Part shown: one piece after another, positions 63,734 to 64,000 of the stretch | How the letters are laid out: each line of letters begins with the position of its first letter | How positions within the stretch are numbered: the first letter of the stretch is position 1 | Assembly: GCF_000519305.1 (NCBI RefSeq) | Contig: NZ_JAFG01000013.1 | Coordinates: 1-64,000 of the forward strand | Source: Mesorhizobium ciceri WSM4083 | Lineage (GTDB): Bacteria > Pseudomonadota > Alphaproteobacteria > Rhizobiales > Rhizobiaceae | Length of the DNA: 64,000 nucleotides | Reading direction: 5' to 3' | Made by a program: the position numbers and the translations under genes | Notes under the pieces: model-generated | The model's input: the letters and a program-made list of their open reading frames with translations, nothing else | Databases searched by the model: none | What the model was told of the DNA's origin: nothing

Positions 63734-64000
63734 CTATCTGATCGAAGCGGGTGCCAATGCCCTCGAAAGGCTGGCCTCACCGCGGCCGTAAGTCGCCGGA
63801 TTGTAATTGACGAGGGTGTCGGTCCTCGCGGTATCCAGCAACTGATTTCTGACCTGCGTCGGCGTTGCCGATGTGAACTTGCTGCCAACGATGGCAGCAT
63901 AGCCCGAAACCACAGGGGCCGCTTGAGACGTGCCGTGTAGGCCAGTCTTGTCACTCTCGACACCCACGGTCAGGAACTGGTTCTGCACCTCCGGGTCTGA
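63734..64000 (-). CDS. Subtilisin-family (S8) serine protease, C-terminal part
   Basis: The frame is open to the right edge, so only the last 88 or so residues are seen. It contains the catalytic-Ser motif LHGTSQAAPVVSGYAAIVGS of S8 peptidases and then TPTQVRNQLLDTARTDTLVN with the YGRGEASLSRAL ending. Such enzymes are usually secreted. The start and the Asp and His motifs are outside the window. Confidence 0.8.
   Translation of the reverse strand, partial: SDPEVQNQFLTVGVESDKTGLHGTSQAAPVVSGYAAIVGSKFTSATPTQVRNQLLDTARTDTLVNYNPATYGRGEASLSRALAPASIR

Noticed and set aside
1..64000. tRNA genes, CRISPR arrays, ICE attachment sites and integrase
   Set aside because: No cloverleaf-like sequence, no regularly spaced direct repeats and no tyrosine-recombinase frame were seen, so the ends of the ICE must lie outside the window.

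Overview
The window looks like part of a symbiosis island (integrative and conjugative element, ICE) of a Mesorhizobium-like rhizobium. Four things point there. Three sequences match the NodD-binding nod box, each upstream of a gene for Nod-factor decoration. There is a transfer block in the order rdfS, traF, lytic transglycosylase, relaxase, with ParB, DUF736, DUF2958 and ArdC-type genes beside it. A divergent XRE/DUF2285 pair resembles the QseC/QseM switch of ICEMlSymR7A. Insertion-sequence debris is abundant. No tRNA, rRNA, nif/fix genes, integrase or CRISPR array was seen.

Layout. 0-16.9 kb is a sugar or polyol catabolic region. It holds a leftward FAD oxidase, ABC ATPase and binding protein set whose permease is cut by an IS66 end, an RpiR regulator with an SIS protein and a sugar kinase, and a leftward operon of two permeases, binding protein, sulfatase, metallophosphoesterase and HAD phosphatase that lacks its own ATPase. 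An aldonolactone-oxidase-like gene runs the other way. 17.2-18.7 kb holds IS110 and IS5 remnants. At 18.7-19.7 kb an FkbM methyltransferase (noeI-like) lies behind a nod box, followed by an SMP-30 protein. 21.6-31.9 kb is the ICE transfer and maintenance block, with three copies of a GC-rich foldable repeat, an intact IS110 gene and a truncated second ArdC gene. 32-37.9 kb is mixed: luciferase-like monooxygenase, HisC, broken MBL and NTF2-like genes, a SnoaL-like protein. 37.9-43.5 kb carries two cyclic-di-GMP proteins and a DUF982 gene. 44.4-46.2 kb has a cytochrome c and the qseC-qseM switch. 46.5-50.0 kb has an FAD amine oxidase and queC-queD-queE. 50.2-53.0 kb is debris plus mazEF and a candidate structured RNA. 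53.1-56.6 kb is a compact cassette: minimal nucleotidyltransferase, XRE-ImmA metallopeptidase, Beta-family protein and a convergent sce7726-family nuclease. 57.7-63.2 kb is a Nod-factor cluster: nolO-like carbamoyltransferase with its own nod box, and noeK-noeJ behind another. The right edge cuts a subtilisin-family protease.

How it fits together. noeK and noeJ would make GDP-mannose, the precursor of GDP-fucose. NoeI would methylate fucose and NolO would carbamoylate the Nod factor, all under NodD. RdfS, TraF, the transglycosylase and the relaxase serve excision and conjugation, which QseC/QseM would hold in check. The 53-56.6 kb cassette is the best candidate for an undescribed system. Its gene content and palindromic operator suggest a regulated defence or conflict module, but that role is inferred.
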